From: JAOUEA01 sp963734685
GTDB lineage: Bacteria; Actinomycetota; UBA4738; HRBIN12
Assembly: GCA_963734685.1 (NCBI GenBank)
Contig: CAVTIC010000007.1
Span: 682,001-746,000 of the forward strand
DNA: 64,000 nt
Direction: 5' to 3'
A program made the translations under genes and the position numbers. Shown here one piece after another: positions 1 through 8,408 of the stretch. The notes below the pieces were generated by a model, which was not told the origin of the DNA, did not search any database, and saw nothing but the letters and a program-made list of their open reading frames with translations. The first letter of the stretch is position 1; each line of letters starts with the position of its first letter.

Positions 1-165
1 ATCGCCGAGCTGACGGAACACCTCAAGACCCACAAGCACGACCACGCCTCTCGCCGGGGCCTGCTCAAGATGGTCGGTCGCCGGCGCCGCCTGCTCGACT
101 ACCTCCGCAACGAGGACATCGAGCGGTACCGCGACGTGATCGCGCGCCTGGGCCTGCGCCGCTGA
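1..165 (+). CDS. rpsO: 30S ribosomal protein S15, 3' end (partial)
   Basis: This is the C-terminal 54 residues of S15, cut by the left window edge. The frame opens at base 1 and ends with TGA at 163-165. The visible stretch contains HKHDHASRRGLLKMVGRRRR and ends DIERYRDVIARLGLRR, which is the conserved end of S15. S15 binds 16S rRNA in the central domain of the small subunit. The rpsO-pnp order seen here is widespread in bacteria. Identity is firm; the start lies outside the window. Confidence 0.95.
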   Translation: MAELTEHLKTHKHDHASRRGLLKMVGRRRRLLDYLRNEDIERYRDVIARLGLRR

Positions 166-233
166 TGTCGCATCGGGTGCACGTCCGCGAGGCGAGCATC
201 CCGCACGAAGGAGTGATGCGAACGACCCAATGA

Positions 234-248
234 CCCGCCGGAGGCGGG
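234..248 (+). other. rpsO-pnp intergenic hairpin
   Basis: A perfect 6-bp stem (CCCGCC / GGCGGG, loop GGA) sits between rpsO and pnp. There is no T-run after it, so it is not a canonical terminator. In other bacteria the rpsO-pnp spacer carries a processed hairpin used for PNPase autoregulation. That role here is inference from position only. Confidence 0.3.
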
Positions 249-399
249 ATCCAGGTCGGTAATCAGTAGCGAGCTTCCGGACACGTGCCGTCCAGTTCCT
301 CGGTCGGCGCCCGGCGGCCCGCTACTGAGGATCGGCCGACCCGCCTCCTTCCGCTTCGTGCACGCTCGATGCGTGCGCACAAGTAAGGAGGAAGGCCAC

Positions 400-2790
400 A
401 TGGCCACCATCACCGAGTCCCACGCCTTCGGCGCCAGGGACATCACCTTCGAGACCGGCCGCATGGCCAGGCTCGCCGACGGCGCCGTCGTCGTCACCTA
501 CGGCGAGACCCAGGTGCTCGCCACCTGCGTCAGCAGCAACCCCCGCGAGGGCATCGACTTCTTCCCGCTCACGATCGACGTGGAAGAGCGCATGTACGCC
601 GCGGGCAAGATCCCGGGCAGCTTCTTCCGCCGCGAGGGTCGCCCGTCCGAGACGGCGATCCTCACCTGCCGGCTGATCGACCGTCCGCTCCGCCCGACGT
701 TCAGAGACGGGTTCCGTGACGAGGTACAGGTGGTCATCACGGTGCTCGGCGTCGACGGTGAGAACCCCTACGACATCCCCGCGATGAACGCCGCGTCCGT
801 GGCGACGTGCCTCGCCGGCTTGCCGTTCGACGGCCCGGTCGCGTCGGTTCGCATGGGGCTGATCGACGGACGATGGGTCGTGAACCCGACGTTCCAGGAG
901 GTCGAGGAGGCCACGTTCGACGTGGTGGTCGCCGGACGCAGGAACGACGCAGACGAGATCGACGTGCTGATGATCGAGGGCGAGGCTCCCGGCAACACGT
1001 GGGAACTGCTCGCCGGGGGCGCCGCAGCCCCGACCGAGGAGACCGTTGCCGAGGGTCTCGAGGCCGCCAAGCTGGCGATCGCCGAGCAGATCGAGTTCCA
1101 GCGGGGATTCGTGAACGAGGCCGGCGTGACCGAGCAGGAGTGGGCCCCTCGGCCGCTCTTCGGCGACGACGTCTACGAGATCGTCTCGGCGTTCGCTGCC
1201 GACAGGCTCGCCGAGGCGATCGTGCCCGACAAGGCCGAGCGTGAGGCGAAGCTCGACGCCCTCAAGGCCGAGACCAAGGAGCACTGCGCCGCCCAGCTGG
1301 GCGATGAGGGGCTCGACCGCCTCCACGAGTTCGGAGCCGCCTGGAAGCAGGTGCAGAAGAAGGTCATGCGAGCGCGCGTGATCAAGGAGGGCATCCGTCT
1401 CGACGGTCGCACGCCTACCGAGATCCGGCCGTTGTCGGCCGAGGTCGGCGTGTTGAAGCGCGCACACGGCTCGGCGCTGTTCAGCCGGGGCGACACGCAG
1501 GTGCTGAACGTCACCACGCTCGGCATGCTCCGCATGACCCAGATGATCGACACCCTCGACCTCGAGGACACGAAGCGGTACATGCACCACTACAACTTCC
1601 CGCCGTTCTCCACGGGCGAGACTGGGCGTGTGGGCTCCCCGCGCCGGCGCGAGATCGGTCACGGCGCGCTCGCCGAGCGTGCCTTGATCCCCGTGGTGCC
1701 GCACGAGGATGAGTTCCCGTACGCGTTGCGACTCGTGAGCGACGTGCTCAGCTCCAACGGCTCGACGTCGATGGCGAGCGTCTGCGGATCGACGTTGTCC
1801 CTGATGGACGCCGGTGTGCCGATCAAGGCGCCGGTCGCGGGCATCGCGATGGGCATGATCGCCGACGACGGGGCGTTCGTGACCCTCACCGACATCCTGG
1901 GTGCAGAAGACGCGCTGGGGGACATGGACTTCAAGGTCGCCGGCACGCGCGAGTTCGTTACCGCGATCCAGCTCGACATGAAGGTCACCGGCCTGCCGGG
2001 TGCGGTGCTGGCCGACGCGTTGCACCAGGCGCGCGAGGCTCGCTTCCAGATCCTCGATGTGATGGAAGCTGCGATCCCGGCACCGCGCGAGGAGGTCAAC
2101 GCCAAGGCGCCGCGAATCATCTCGATCCATATCCCGGTCGACAAGATCGGCGAGGTGATCGGGCCCAAGGGCAAGCGGATCAACGAGATCATCGCGCTCA
2201 CGGGCGCCGACATCGACATCCAGGACGACGGCACGGTGTTGATCGGCTCGACGCTCGGCGCTGAAGGCGCCGACGAGGCGGCCCACATGATCGACGAGAT
2301 CGCGAACCCCCGCCCGGTGCTGGTGGGTGAGCAGTACGACGGCACCGTGGTGAAGACCACGACGTTCGGGGCGTTCGTGAACCTCGTGCCGGGCCGCGAC
2401 GGTCTCGTGCACATCTCGAAGCTCGGACGCGGCAAGCGCCTGCAGAACGTCGAGGAGGCCGTGAAGGAGGGGGACAGGATCACGGTGCTCGTCGAGGACA
2501 TCGATTCGCAGGGGAAGATCAGCCTGAAGCCGGTCGGTGAGGAGTGGGCGATCCCCGAGGGTCAGGCCGACGAGTCGGGCGGTGGTCGCGACCGCGGCAA
2601 CCGTGGGGGAGGTCGTGACCGCGGCGACCGCGGTGGACGCGACCGGGGCGGTGATCGTGACCGCGGCGGGGAACGCCGAGGCAGACGCTTCCGCGACGGC
2701 GACGGCGGCGACCAGGGTGGCAAGGGTCAAGGCGAGGCACCAGCGCCCAGCGACGCGCCTGCGGCCAGCGACTCGCCGGCGTCCGAGTAG
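400..2790 (+). CDS. pnp: Polyribonucleotide nucleotidyltransferase (PNPase)
   Basis: PNPase degrades RNA 3' to 5' by phosphorolysis and can also add tails. The product is 796 aa from the ATG at 400, chosen because TAAGGAGG lies about 8 nt upstream; an in-frame ATG at 358 lacks such a site. Two RNase PH folds fill roughly residues 1-560, with the catalytic block GAEDALGDMDFKVAGT in the second. A KH domain follows near residue 578 (IGEVIGPKGKRINEI), then an S1 domain at about 645-715. The last 70 residues are an Arg/Gly/Asp-rich repetitive tail not present in E. coli PNPase. It sits between rpsO and the M16 protease, 18 bp upstream of the latter. Confidence 0.97.
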   Translation: MATITESHAFGARDITFETGRMARLADGAVVVTYGETQVLATCVSSNPREGIDFFPLTIDVEERMYAAGKIPGSFFRREGRPSETAILTCRLIDRPLRPTFRDGFRDEVQVVITVLGVDGENPYDIPAMNAASVATCLAGLPFDGPVASVRMGLIDGRWVVNPTFQEVEEATFDVVVAGRRNDADEIDVLMIEGEAPGNTWELLAGGAAAPTEETVAEGLEAAKLAIAEQIEFQRGFVNEAGVTEQEWAPRPLFGDDVYEIVSAFAADRLAEAIVPDKAEREAKLDALKAETKEHCAAQLGDEGLDRLHEFGAAWKQVQKKVMRARVIKEGIRLDGRTPTEIRPLSAEVGVLKRAHGSALFSRGDTQVLNVTTLGMLRMTQMIDTLDLEDTKRYMHHYNFPPFSTGETGRVGSPRRREIGHGALAERALIPVVPHEDEFPYALRLVSDVLSSNGSTSMASVCGSTLSLMDAGVPIKAPVAGIAMGMIADDGAFVTLTDILGAEDALGDMDFKVAGTREFVTAIQLDMKVTGLPGAVLADALHQAREARFQILDVMEAAIPAPREEVNAKAPRIISIHIPVDKIGEVIGPKGKRINEIIALTGADIDIQDDGTVLIGSTLGAEGADEAAHMIDEIANPRPVLVGEQYDGTVVKTTTFGAFVNLVPGRDGLVHISKLGRGKRLQNVEEAVKEGDRITVLVEDIDSQGKISLKPVGEEWAIPEGQADESGGGRDRGNRGGGRDRGDRGGRDRGGDRDRGGERRGRRFRDGDGGDQGGKGQGEAPAPSDAPAASDSPASE

Positions 2791-2808
2791 CGACCACAGC
2801 CCACCGAC

Positions 2809-4098
2809 ATGCCCATCGAACGGACCGAGTTCAGCTCGGGCCTGCGGGTCGTCACGGAGCGGATGCCCGGCGTCCGCTCCGTGTCGCTCGGCTTCTGGGT
2901 GCTCGCCGGTTCGCGGGACGAGCGGCCGCGGATCAGCGGCTCGAGCCATTTCCTCGAACACCTGCTCTTCAAGGGCACCGATCGGCGGAGCGCCCAGGAC
3001 ATCGCGGAGGACTTCGATGCGGTGGGGGGTGACGTGAACGCGTTCACCGCGCGCGAGTACACGTGCTACTACGCGCGTGTGCTCGACCGCGACCTCGAGA
3101 TGGCGGTCGATCACCTCACCGACATGGTGCAGCATTCCCTGATCCGTGCCGACGACCTCGACGCGGAGCGGCAGGTGATCCTCGAGGAGATCAACATGCA
3201 CGAGGACTCGCCCGAGGACGTCGTGCACGACCTGTACACGCAGACGCTCTGGCCCGAGCATCCGCTCGGGCGGCCGATCCTCGGCACCGCCGAGACCATC
3301 GTGGCCGCGAACCGTACGTCGGTGCGGCGCTTCTACGCGCGTCATTACGTGCCGGGCAACCTCGTGATCGCCGCGGCCGGCAACCTGCGACACGACGACC
3401 TCGTTCGCCTGCTCAAGCAACGCATGGACACCGGCCGGCGGTTGAGCCCTCGTGGCACGTCCGTGTGGAATCTGCGGGCCCCCGGTCGCGCGCCGAAGCC
3501 GTCGGGCAAGGACCTCGTGAAGCGCCGCAAGACGGAGCAGGCGCACATCTGCCTCGGCACGAACGGACTGGCACGCAACGATCCCGACCGGTTCGCGTTC
3601 CTCGTGGTGAACACCGCACTGGGCGGCGGCATGTCGTCGAGGCTGTTTCAGGAGGTACGGGAGAAGCGGGGGCTGGCCTACACGGTGTACAGCTACCACG
3701 CGCAGTACACCGAGGCGGGGCTGTTCTCGGCGTACGCCGGCACGACCCCGAGTCGTGCGCAGGACGTGGTCTCTCTACTCCGCCGCGAGCTCGACCTCGT
3801 TCGCGACGGGGGGCTCACGGAGGAGGAGTTCGAGCGCGCGAAGGGGCACGTGAAGGGCTCGATGGTGCTCTCGCTCGAGGATCCGGGCGGTCGCATGAGC
3901 CGGCTGGGCAAGTCCGAGATCGCCCATGGCGAGATCCTCTCGGTCGACCAGGCTCTCAGCCGCATCGACCACGTGTCGCTCGACGATGCGCACCGGGTCG
4001 CCGAGCGGGTACTGTCGCAGCCGATGACGCTCACGGTGCTCGGCCCCTTCGGCGCCTCGGCCTTCCGCCGCCCTGTGGGTGTGGGGGCCGTGGCGTGA
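2809..4098 (+). CDS. M16 family zinc protease (mitochondrial-processing-peptidase-like)
   Basis: This 429-aa metallopeptidase has the inverted zinc motif HFLEH at residues 47-51 and a downstream acidic ligand in RQVILEEINMHED around residues 126-127. It shows the usual two-halved M16 layout; the second half includes GGGMSSRLFQEVREKRGLAY, the Arg/Tyr region that helps bind substrate. A pnp-M16-dapB arrangement is common in actinobacteria and firmicutes. Its natural substrate is unknown in these organisms. It starts 18 bp after pnp, and its stop overlaps the dapB start by three bases. Confidence 0.92.
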   Translation: MPIERTEFSSGLRVVTERMPGVRSVSLGFWVLAGSRDERPRISGSSHFLEHLLFKGTDRRSAQDIAEDFDAVGGDVNAFTAREYTCYYARVLDRDLEMAVDHLTDMVQHSLIRADDLDAERQVILEEINMHEDSPEDVVHDLYTQTLWPEHPLGRPILGTAETIVAANRTSVRRFYARHYVPGNLVIAAAGNLRHDDLVRLLKQRMDTGRRLSPRGTSVWNLRAPGRAPKPSGKDLVKRRKTEQAHICLGTNGLARNDPDRFAFLVVNTALGGGMSSRLFQEVREKRGLAYTVYSYHAQYTEAGLFSAYAGTTPSRAQDVVSLLRRELDLVRDGGLTEEEFERAKGHVKGSMVLSLEDPGGRMSRLGKSEIAHGEILSVDQALSRIDHVSLDDAHRVAERVLSQPMTLTVLGPFGASAFRRPVGVGAVA

Positions 4099-4868
4099 CC
4101 CGCGTCGGGGTCGTCGGCGCCACCGGCCGTATGGGCCGCGAGGTCTGCCGGGCCGTTGCGGCCGACCCCGACCTGACACTGGCGGCCGCCGTGTCGCATT
4201 CGGTTCCCGGCTCCACCCTCGCCGATGCGATCGGGTTGGACGGCGATGCGGGCCGGCTCGTGCTCGTCGAGCGTCTCGACGAGATCATCGAGTCGGGGAC
4301 AGAGGTGCTGGTCGATTTCACGACCCCCGCGTATGCCGCCGATCACGTCGCGTGGGGCATCGCGAACGGCGTGCACGTCGTCGTCGGAACGACAGGGTTC
4401 GAGATCGACGACGCGTGGCGCGGGGCCCCGGTCGGCGTGATCGTGGCGCCCAACTTCGCGGTCGGCGCCGTGCTGCTGATGCGGTTCGCCGAGCAGGCCG
4501 TGCGGCATCTGCCTGCGGCCGAGGTGATCGAGCTCCACCACGACCACAAGGTCGACGCGCCCAGCGGCACGGCGCTGCTCACGGCCAGGCGTATCGCGGC
4601 CGCGCGAGGGGAGACGCCCCAGCCACCCGTCCCCGACGACGCACGGCCCGACGCGCGCGGGGCCGACGTCGACGGCATCCGTGTCCACTCGGTGCGGCTG
4701 CCCGGCCTCGTCGCGCACGAGGAAGTGATCTTCGGCGGGCAGGGTCAGACATTGACGCTCCGTCACGACTCCACCGATCGAACGTCGTTCATGCCGGGCG
4801 TGCTGCTCGCGATCAAGGCCGTCGGGAGTCGGCCCGGCCTCACGGTGGGTCTGGACGAGCTCCTGTGA
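4095..4868 (+). CDS. dapB: 4-hydroxy-tetrahydrodipicolinate reductase
   Basis: DapB reduces the DapA product with NAD(P)H in diaminopimelate/lysine synthesis. The product is 257 aa, a normal length. The start is the GTG at 4095, which overlaps the stop of the preceding protease gene. The nucleotide-binding loop GATGRMG is at residues 8-14. The catalytic and substrate region ELHHDHKVDAPSGTA follows around residues 145-160, and the C-terminal FMPGVLLAIK segment is also conserved. It is separated from the other dap genes, but dapA, dapF, dapE, dapC and dapD all lie in this window. Confidence 0.96.
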   Translation: MTRVGVVGATGRMGREVCRAVAADPDLTLAAAVSHSVPGSTLADAIGLDGDAGRLVLVERLDEIIESGTEVLVDFTTPAYAADHVAWGIANGVHVVVGTTGFEIDDAWRGAPVGVIVAPNFAVGAVLLMRFAEQAVRHLPAAEVIELHHDHKVDAPSGTALLTARRIAAARGETPQPPVPDDARPDARGADVDGIRVHSVRLPGLVAHEEVIFGGQGQTLTLRHDSTDRTSFMPGVLLAIKAVGSRPGLTVGLDELL

Positions 4869-5650
4869 GGAAGGTGCTCGCGGCCGTCGTCGCTCATCCC
4901 GACGACGACATGTTCGGCTGTGCGGGCACGGTCGCGCTGCACGCGCACGACCCCGACTTCCGGTTCGTGCTGATCCACCTGACGAGCGGCGAGGCAGGTC
5001 CTCTCGCAGATCCCGCGCTCGCGACGCGCGAGACGCTCGGCGCCGTGCGCGAAGAGGAGGACCGCCGCTCCTGGGTGGCGCTCGGCCGGTCGCCCGACCG
5101 CCACGAGTTCTTCCGCGCTCCGGATCACCGGATCGAGGAGCAGCCCTCCGACGAGCTCGTCGACCGGATCGCCGACGTCTTCGAGCAGGAGCGCCCGGAC
5201 GTCGTGATCACGTTCGGGCCCGACGGCATCACCGGACACCCCGACCACATCACGACCGGGAAGGTCGCCACCGAGGCCTTCCATCGAACGCGGGAGCGGA
5301 GGAACGGGGAGGGGTTCCGGCGGCTGCTGCATCAGGCGATCCCGCAGTCGATGCTGGACGAGTGGAACCGCCGGCTGGTCGCTTCCGGCAAGGACCCGAT
5401 GGATCCCACGCAGCTCTATCAGCCGCGTGGTGTGTCTGACGGAACGATCGGTGTGCTCGTCGACTGCGGGCCGGTCGTCGACCGGAAGCTCGCCGCGCTC
5501 CAGGAGCACCGCACCCAGGCGGGCGACATGGAGGACATGCACGAGGAGGAGCGGCGAATGGCGCTTGCCTTCGAGAGCCATGTGATCGCGTGGCCCGAGC
5601 GCACGGCCGGCGATGCCGTGCTCACCGACGTCTTCGAGGGCCTCGACTGA
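4865..5650 (+). CDS. PIG-L/LmbE-family N-acetylglucosaminyl deacetylase
   Basis: The 261-aa product starts at GTG 4865 and overlaps the dapB stop. The N-terminal AHPDDDMFGCAGT is the PIG-L zinc motif (normally AHPDDE, here with Asp in the last position), and a second HPDH ligand motif appears in GITGHPDHITTGKVA. Family members remove an acetyl group from GlcNAc-linked substrates, including mycothiol and bacillithiol precursors and antibiotics. No other thiol-synthesis gene is visible here, so the substrate cannot be assigned. It is translationally coupled to dapB. Confidence 0.88.
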   Translation: MRKVLAAVVAHPDDDMFGCAGTVALHAHDPDFRFVLIHLTSGEAGPLADPALATRETLGAVREEEDRRSWVALGRSPDRHEFFRAPDHRIEEQPSDELVDRIADVFEQERPDVVITFGPDGITGHPDHITTGKVATEAFHRTRERRNGEGFRRLLHQAIPQSMLDEWNRRLVASGKDPMDPTQLYQPRGVSDGTIGVLVDCGPVVDRKLAALQEHRTQAGDMEDMHEEERRMALAFESHVIAWPERTAGDAVLTDVFEGLD

Positions 5651-5680
5651 CCGAGCGGGCGCTCGTCGAGGCGGTCGTCC

Positions 5681-6316
5681 TTAGCCCCTGACACCCTGCG
5701 CCACGAAGGCGATCCCGATCCCGAGCAGCAGCACCGAGAGCGCCGTCCGCACCCAGGTGAGCGCCCGCTCGCCGAGCAGGGCCCGGCTGCCCGTGCCCAC
5801 GAGCGCCGACCCGAAGTCGGTGAGCGAGACGCCGAGGGTCATCGCGACCGCGGCGAGGAGCGCCGCGTCTCGGCCCCCGCCGGCGTTGGCATCGGCCATC
5901 ACGGCGGCCGCCGTGGTGGCGAAGAAGATCCACGCCCCGGGGTTGACGATCACGAGCAGCACCCCCTTGGCGGTCGGTCCCCATCGTCCACGGGGCATCT
6001 CGACCGCGTCGCTCCCGACCGACTCCAGACGCAGGCTTCGGAGCTCACTCACCGCCAGGAAGACGAGGAAGAGCCCTCCCACGATGCGCAGCCCGCGCAT
6101 GACATCGGGGGACGGCTCGACGGTGGAGAAGCCGAGGGCCAGCGTGGCGAGCACCACGAAGAGCATGCCGTTGGCGCCCAGCATCACCCGGAAGCCCTGC
6201 CCGATGCCGTGGCGGGCGGTCTCCGACAGGATCGACAGCTGCACCGGGCCGGGGGCCGCGCCGAGGGCGGCACCGAGCGCGAACGCCGGCACGACGTGCT
6301 CGGTCCAGGCGCTCAC
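5681..6316 (-). CDS. LysE/RhtB family amino-acid exporter
   Basis: This 211-aa inner-membrane protein has about six hydrophobic segments and the family N-terminal motif AAPGPVQLSILSETARHG, which resembles the PGP motif of LysE and RhtB permeases. These proteins export amino acids or their analogues using the membrane potential. The start is GTG at 6316, overlapping the stop of the upstream histidine phosphatase gene by four bases. It converges on the deacetylase gene with about 30 bp between them. The substrate is unknown; its presence beside lysine-pathway genes is suggestive only. Confidence 0.87.
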   Translation of the reverse strand: MSAWTEHVVPAFALGAALGAAPGPVQLSILSETARHGIGQGFRVMLGANGMLFVVLATLALGFSTVEPSPDVMRGLRIVGGLFLVFLAVSELRSLRLESVGSDAVEMPRGRWGPTAKGVLLVIVNPGAWIFFATTAAAVMADANAGGGRDAALLAAVAMTLGVSLTDFGSALVGTGSRALLGERALTWVRTALSVLLLGIGIAFVAQGVRG

Positions 6317-6801
6317 GGGCCGGCGTCACCCGGCGGCTCACCCGTCGCTCCGAGTCGGAGCTCCTCGACCGTGACGGCCCCGTCGTCCTCGCGGCGCACG
6401 AGGATGCCCTCGCATTCCCGGAAGGGCTCGACCTCCACACCGGTGAGGCCGAACGCGGCCCTCTCCACGAGCGGCGTGTGGCTGATCGCCAGGCCGATGC
6501 CGTCGTGGGGCAGTTGGTCGAGCAGCGCCCGAACGCCGCCCGCCATGCCTTCGGGGCTGCCGCCGCTGGCATCCTGTCCGCCGAGCCCCGGCACCGTGGC
6601 GTGGTCGGGGAGCTGCTGCATGGCCCCTCGAAGGAACCACGCGGCCGTCTCGGCGGCTCGGGCCGCCGGGGCGACGAAGACCCGATCGTACGTGCGGGTT
6701 GCAGCCCTGCCGACGTCCTCGGCCTGCACCCGTCCTTCGGGCGAGAGGCGGTCGGCATGCGGGTCGCGCCGGGCGTGTCGTCGCAGTTCGAGCTCTTCCA
6801 C
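6313..6801 (-). CDS. Histidine phosphatase family protein (SixA-like)
   Basis: The 162-aa product begins MEELELRRHARRD, where the RH pair near residues 8-9 matches the phosphoacceptor histidine of the RHG superfamily. A second histidine in LAISHTPLVER corresponds to the conserved downstream His. Its small size matches SixA-type phosphohistidine phosphatases rather than phosphoglycerate mutases. The start is GTG at 6801, with GAGGAGG a little far upstream. It is coupled to the LysE-type gene. The substrate is unknown. Confidence 0.8.
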   Translation of the reverse strand: MEELELRRHARRDPHADRLSPEGRVQAEDVGRAATRTYDRVFVAPAARAAETAAWFLRGAMQQLPDHATVPGLGGQDASGGSPEGMAGGVRALLDQLPHDGIGLAISHTPLVERAAFGLTGVEVEPFRECEGILVRREDDGAVTVEELRLGATGEPPGDAGP

Positions 6802-6829
6802 GGTCGGTCCGGCCTCCTCGGGGTTCGCG

Positions 6830-6835
6830 TATCAT
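6830..6835 (+). promoter_or_regulatory. Predicted -10 box of a leaderless promoter
   Basis: TATCAT is followed by 8 nt and then the GTG start at 6844. With a start site about 7 nt after the box, the transcript would begin at or next to the start codon. No Shine-Dalgarno sequence precedes this GTG. The same layout recurs elsewhere in the window. Confidence 0.5.
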
Positions 6836-6843
6836 GCCGCGCC

Positions 6844-7305
6844 GTGACCCACCTGCGCCGCATCTGCGTGCTCATGCTCCCATTCGCGATCGTCGTGGCC
6901 GCGTGCACCGGCGACGGCGGACCCTCCGGCCCCCCCTCCGCGACGCCGAGCGGGGAAGGTGTCGTCAGCGAGGACACCGGGAACACCGCGTTCGTACCGG
7001 GGCGGTTCCTCTACCAGTTCAACAGCATCACGGCGCAGGCGACCTTCGACGGCAGCGTGGCGACGCTGAACGTGCGCAACGGCACCGGAACGGAGCTCGG
7101 CGCCCCCGCCATGTACGTGCTGGGCACCGACGATCGGCGGTACGACGGTGTGGTCCAGGGTGCCGCGCCGATCCCAGACGGTGAGCAGGTGACCCTCGAG
7201 TTCACGTTCCCCGCAGCGGTCGGTCCCCAGACGATCGGCCTCGCGGTGCTGTTGCTCGGCCAAGACAACGTGGGGGCGATGGCGCCGGTGCGCGTGTCGG
7301 GCTGA
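6844..7305 (+). CDS. Secreted lipoprotein of unknown function
   Basis: The 153-aa product starts at GTG 6844 and has a lipoprotein signal: a basic N-terminus, a hydrophobic run, and the lipobox VVAAC with Cys at residue 21. A Pro/Ser/Gly-rich linker follows. The remaining 110 residues look like a small beta-rich domain (ITAQATFDGSVATLNVRNGT), similar in character to the immunoglobulin-like DUF4352 group, though I cannot assign it. The gene is divergent from the histidine phosphatase. An in-frame upstream extension exists but lacks a signal peptide and was not used. Confidence 0.7.
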   Translation: MTHLRRICVLMLPFAIVVAACTGDGGPSGPPSATPSGEGVVSEDTGNTAFVPGRFLYQFNSITAQATFDGSVATLNVRNGTGTELGAPAMYVLGTDDRRYDGVVQGAAPIPDGEQVTLEFTFPAAVGPQTIGLAVLLLGQDNVGAMAPVRVSG

Positions 7306-7358
7306 CCGCGGCAGCACCCGGCGATAGACTCGCGTCACCAGCCGGAAGGACGTCCCCC

Positions 7359-7781
7359 GTGCTCCGACCGATCCGCCTCGTGCTCGTTCCCTGTCTGGTG
7401 TTCGCCCTGGTCGGCACCGAGGTATCGCCCACGCTGGCAGGCGAGCCGGTGACCGTCCGGGTGAAGACCCGGATGACCGGGTGGGTGTCGAGAGCCGACG
7501 GTTTCTACGTGTATCGCCGGGGTGCCACCGCCGGTGTCGACGTTGGGGTATGGCCCTCGTTCCCTCGCGAGCCGGTGAAGGCCAGGCTCGAGTGGCGGGG
7601 CCCCGGACACCCCTGGCGCCTGCTCGACGTCTCCCGCGCGACCCTGAACCTCGATAGCCAGGCGTTGTTCAGGATCCGGCGGATCCCGGAAGGGTTCGCG
7701 TTCCGGATCCAGGTACGGTTCGGGGCGACCGGCGAGCATCGCGCGGGACGGTCGGGCTGGTCGTACTTCCGTGCCCGCTGA
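7359..7781 (+). CDS. Secreted protein of unknown function
   Basis: The 140-aa product starts at GTG 7359, with GGAAGGA about 9 nt upstream and a possible -10 box TAGACT at 7325-7330. The first 27 residues form a Sec-type signal ending near PTLAG. The mature part contains alternating hydrophobic and charged residues and many Arg and Trp, consistent with a beta-sandwich. No family is recognised. It lies between a lipoprotein gene and the convergent adenosyltransferase gene. Confidence 0.6.
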   Translation: MLRPIRLVLVPCLVFALVGTEVSPTLAGEPVTVRVKTRMTGWVSRADGFYVYRRGATAGVDVGVWPSFPREPVKARLEWRGPGHPWRLLDVSRATLNLDSQALFRIRRIPEGFAFRIQVRFGATGEHRAGRSGWSYFRAR

Positions 7782-7792
7782 GCGGCCGGCGG

Positions 7793-8341
7793 TCAGTCCC
7801 GGCTCGACGGCTCGCTCTCGCCGGCTTCCCAGCGGGCCAGCACGAACAACAGGTCGCTCAGGCGGTTCAGGTAGCGGCGCACCTCGGGGTTCACGTCGCG
7901 ATCGGCGCGTTCGAGCCCCACGACGGCCCGCTCGGCCCGGCGGATCGTGCTGCGCGCCACGTCGAGGACGGCGCTCGCCGGGTTCGCGCCGGGCACGATG
8001 AAGACCTCGGGCAGTGACCGCTCGGCCACCAGCTCGTCGATGCGGGTCTCGAGCCGTTCGGTCATGCCGGCCGTGACGAGTGAGACACCGGCCTGCAGCC
8101 TTCCGCGCTCGCCGGGGTTCGTCGCCAGGTCGGCGCCCACGACGAACAGCTCGCGCTGCAGAGCCAGGATCTCCTCGGCCATGCGTGTGGCGGTCGTGAG
8201 CGCTCGGGCGAGGCCCATCACCGCGACCGCCTCGTCGGTGGTGCCGTACGCCTCGGTGACCAGGTCATCCTTCGACACCCGGCCGCCGTAGAGGAGTCCC
8301 GTCGTGCCGTCGTCGCCGGTCTTCGTGTAGATGCGAGGCAT
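7793..8341 (-). CDS. Cob(I)yrinic acid a,c-diamide adenosyltransferase, PduO type
   Basis: This enzyme transfers the adenosyl group of ATP to cob(I)alamin, giving adenosylcobalamin. The 182-aa product starts YTKTGDDGTTGLLYGGRVSK and carries the ATP-binding arginines in STIRRAERAVVGL plus YLNRLSDLLFVLAR near the end, all diagnostic of the PduO/MMAB fold. A TATGCT box 8 nt before the ATG suggests leaderless transcription. It is divergent from dapA. The likely consumer of its product in this window is the B12-dependent ribonucleotide reductase NrdJ at 35-38 kb. Confidence 0.93.
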   Translation of the reverse strand: MPRIYTKTGDDGTTGLLYGGRVSKDDLVTEAYGTTDEAVAVMGLARALTTATRMAEEILALQRELFVVGADLATNPGERGRLQAGVSLVTAGMTERLETRIDELVAERSLPEVFIVPGANPASAVLDVARSTIRRAERAVVGLERADRDVNPEVRRYLNRLSDLLFVLARWEAGESEPSSRD

Positions 8342-8348
8342 GGCCAGC

Positions 8349-8355
8349 TAGCATA
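8349..8355. promoter_or_regulatory. Overlapping divergent -10 boxes, adenosyltransferase/dapA
   Basis: On the plus strand TAGCAT (8349-8354) points to dapA. On the minus strand TATGCT (8355-8350) lies 8 nt before the adenosyltransferase ATG. The two boxes share five bases, so polymerase could hardly serve both at once. This is a prediction from sequence only. Confidence 0.4.
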
Positions 8356-8408
8356 GGGCCCATCGCTGCCGCCCCCCAGGCGGCGCCCGGCGGAGGAGAG
8401 GGCTCCCG

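Noticed and set aside
322..3699. 1125-codon minus-strand ORF opposite pnp and the protease gene
   Set aside because: Its translation is rich in His, Arg and Val without motifs. It is a shadow of two well-supported genes produced by GC-rich third positions.
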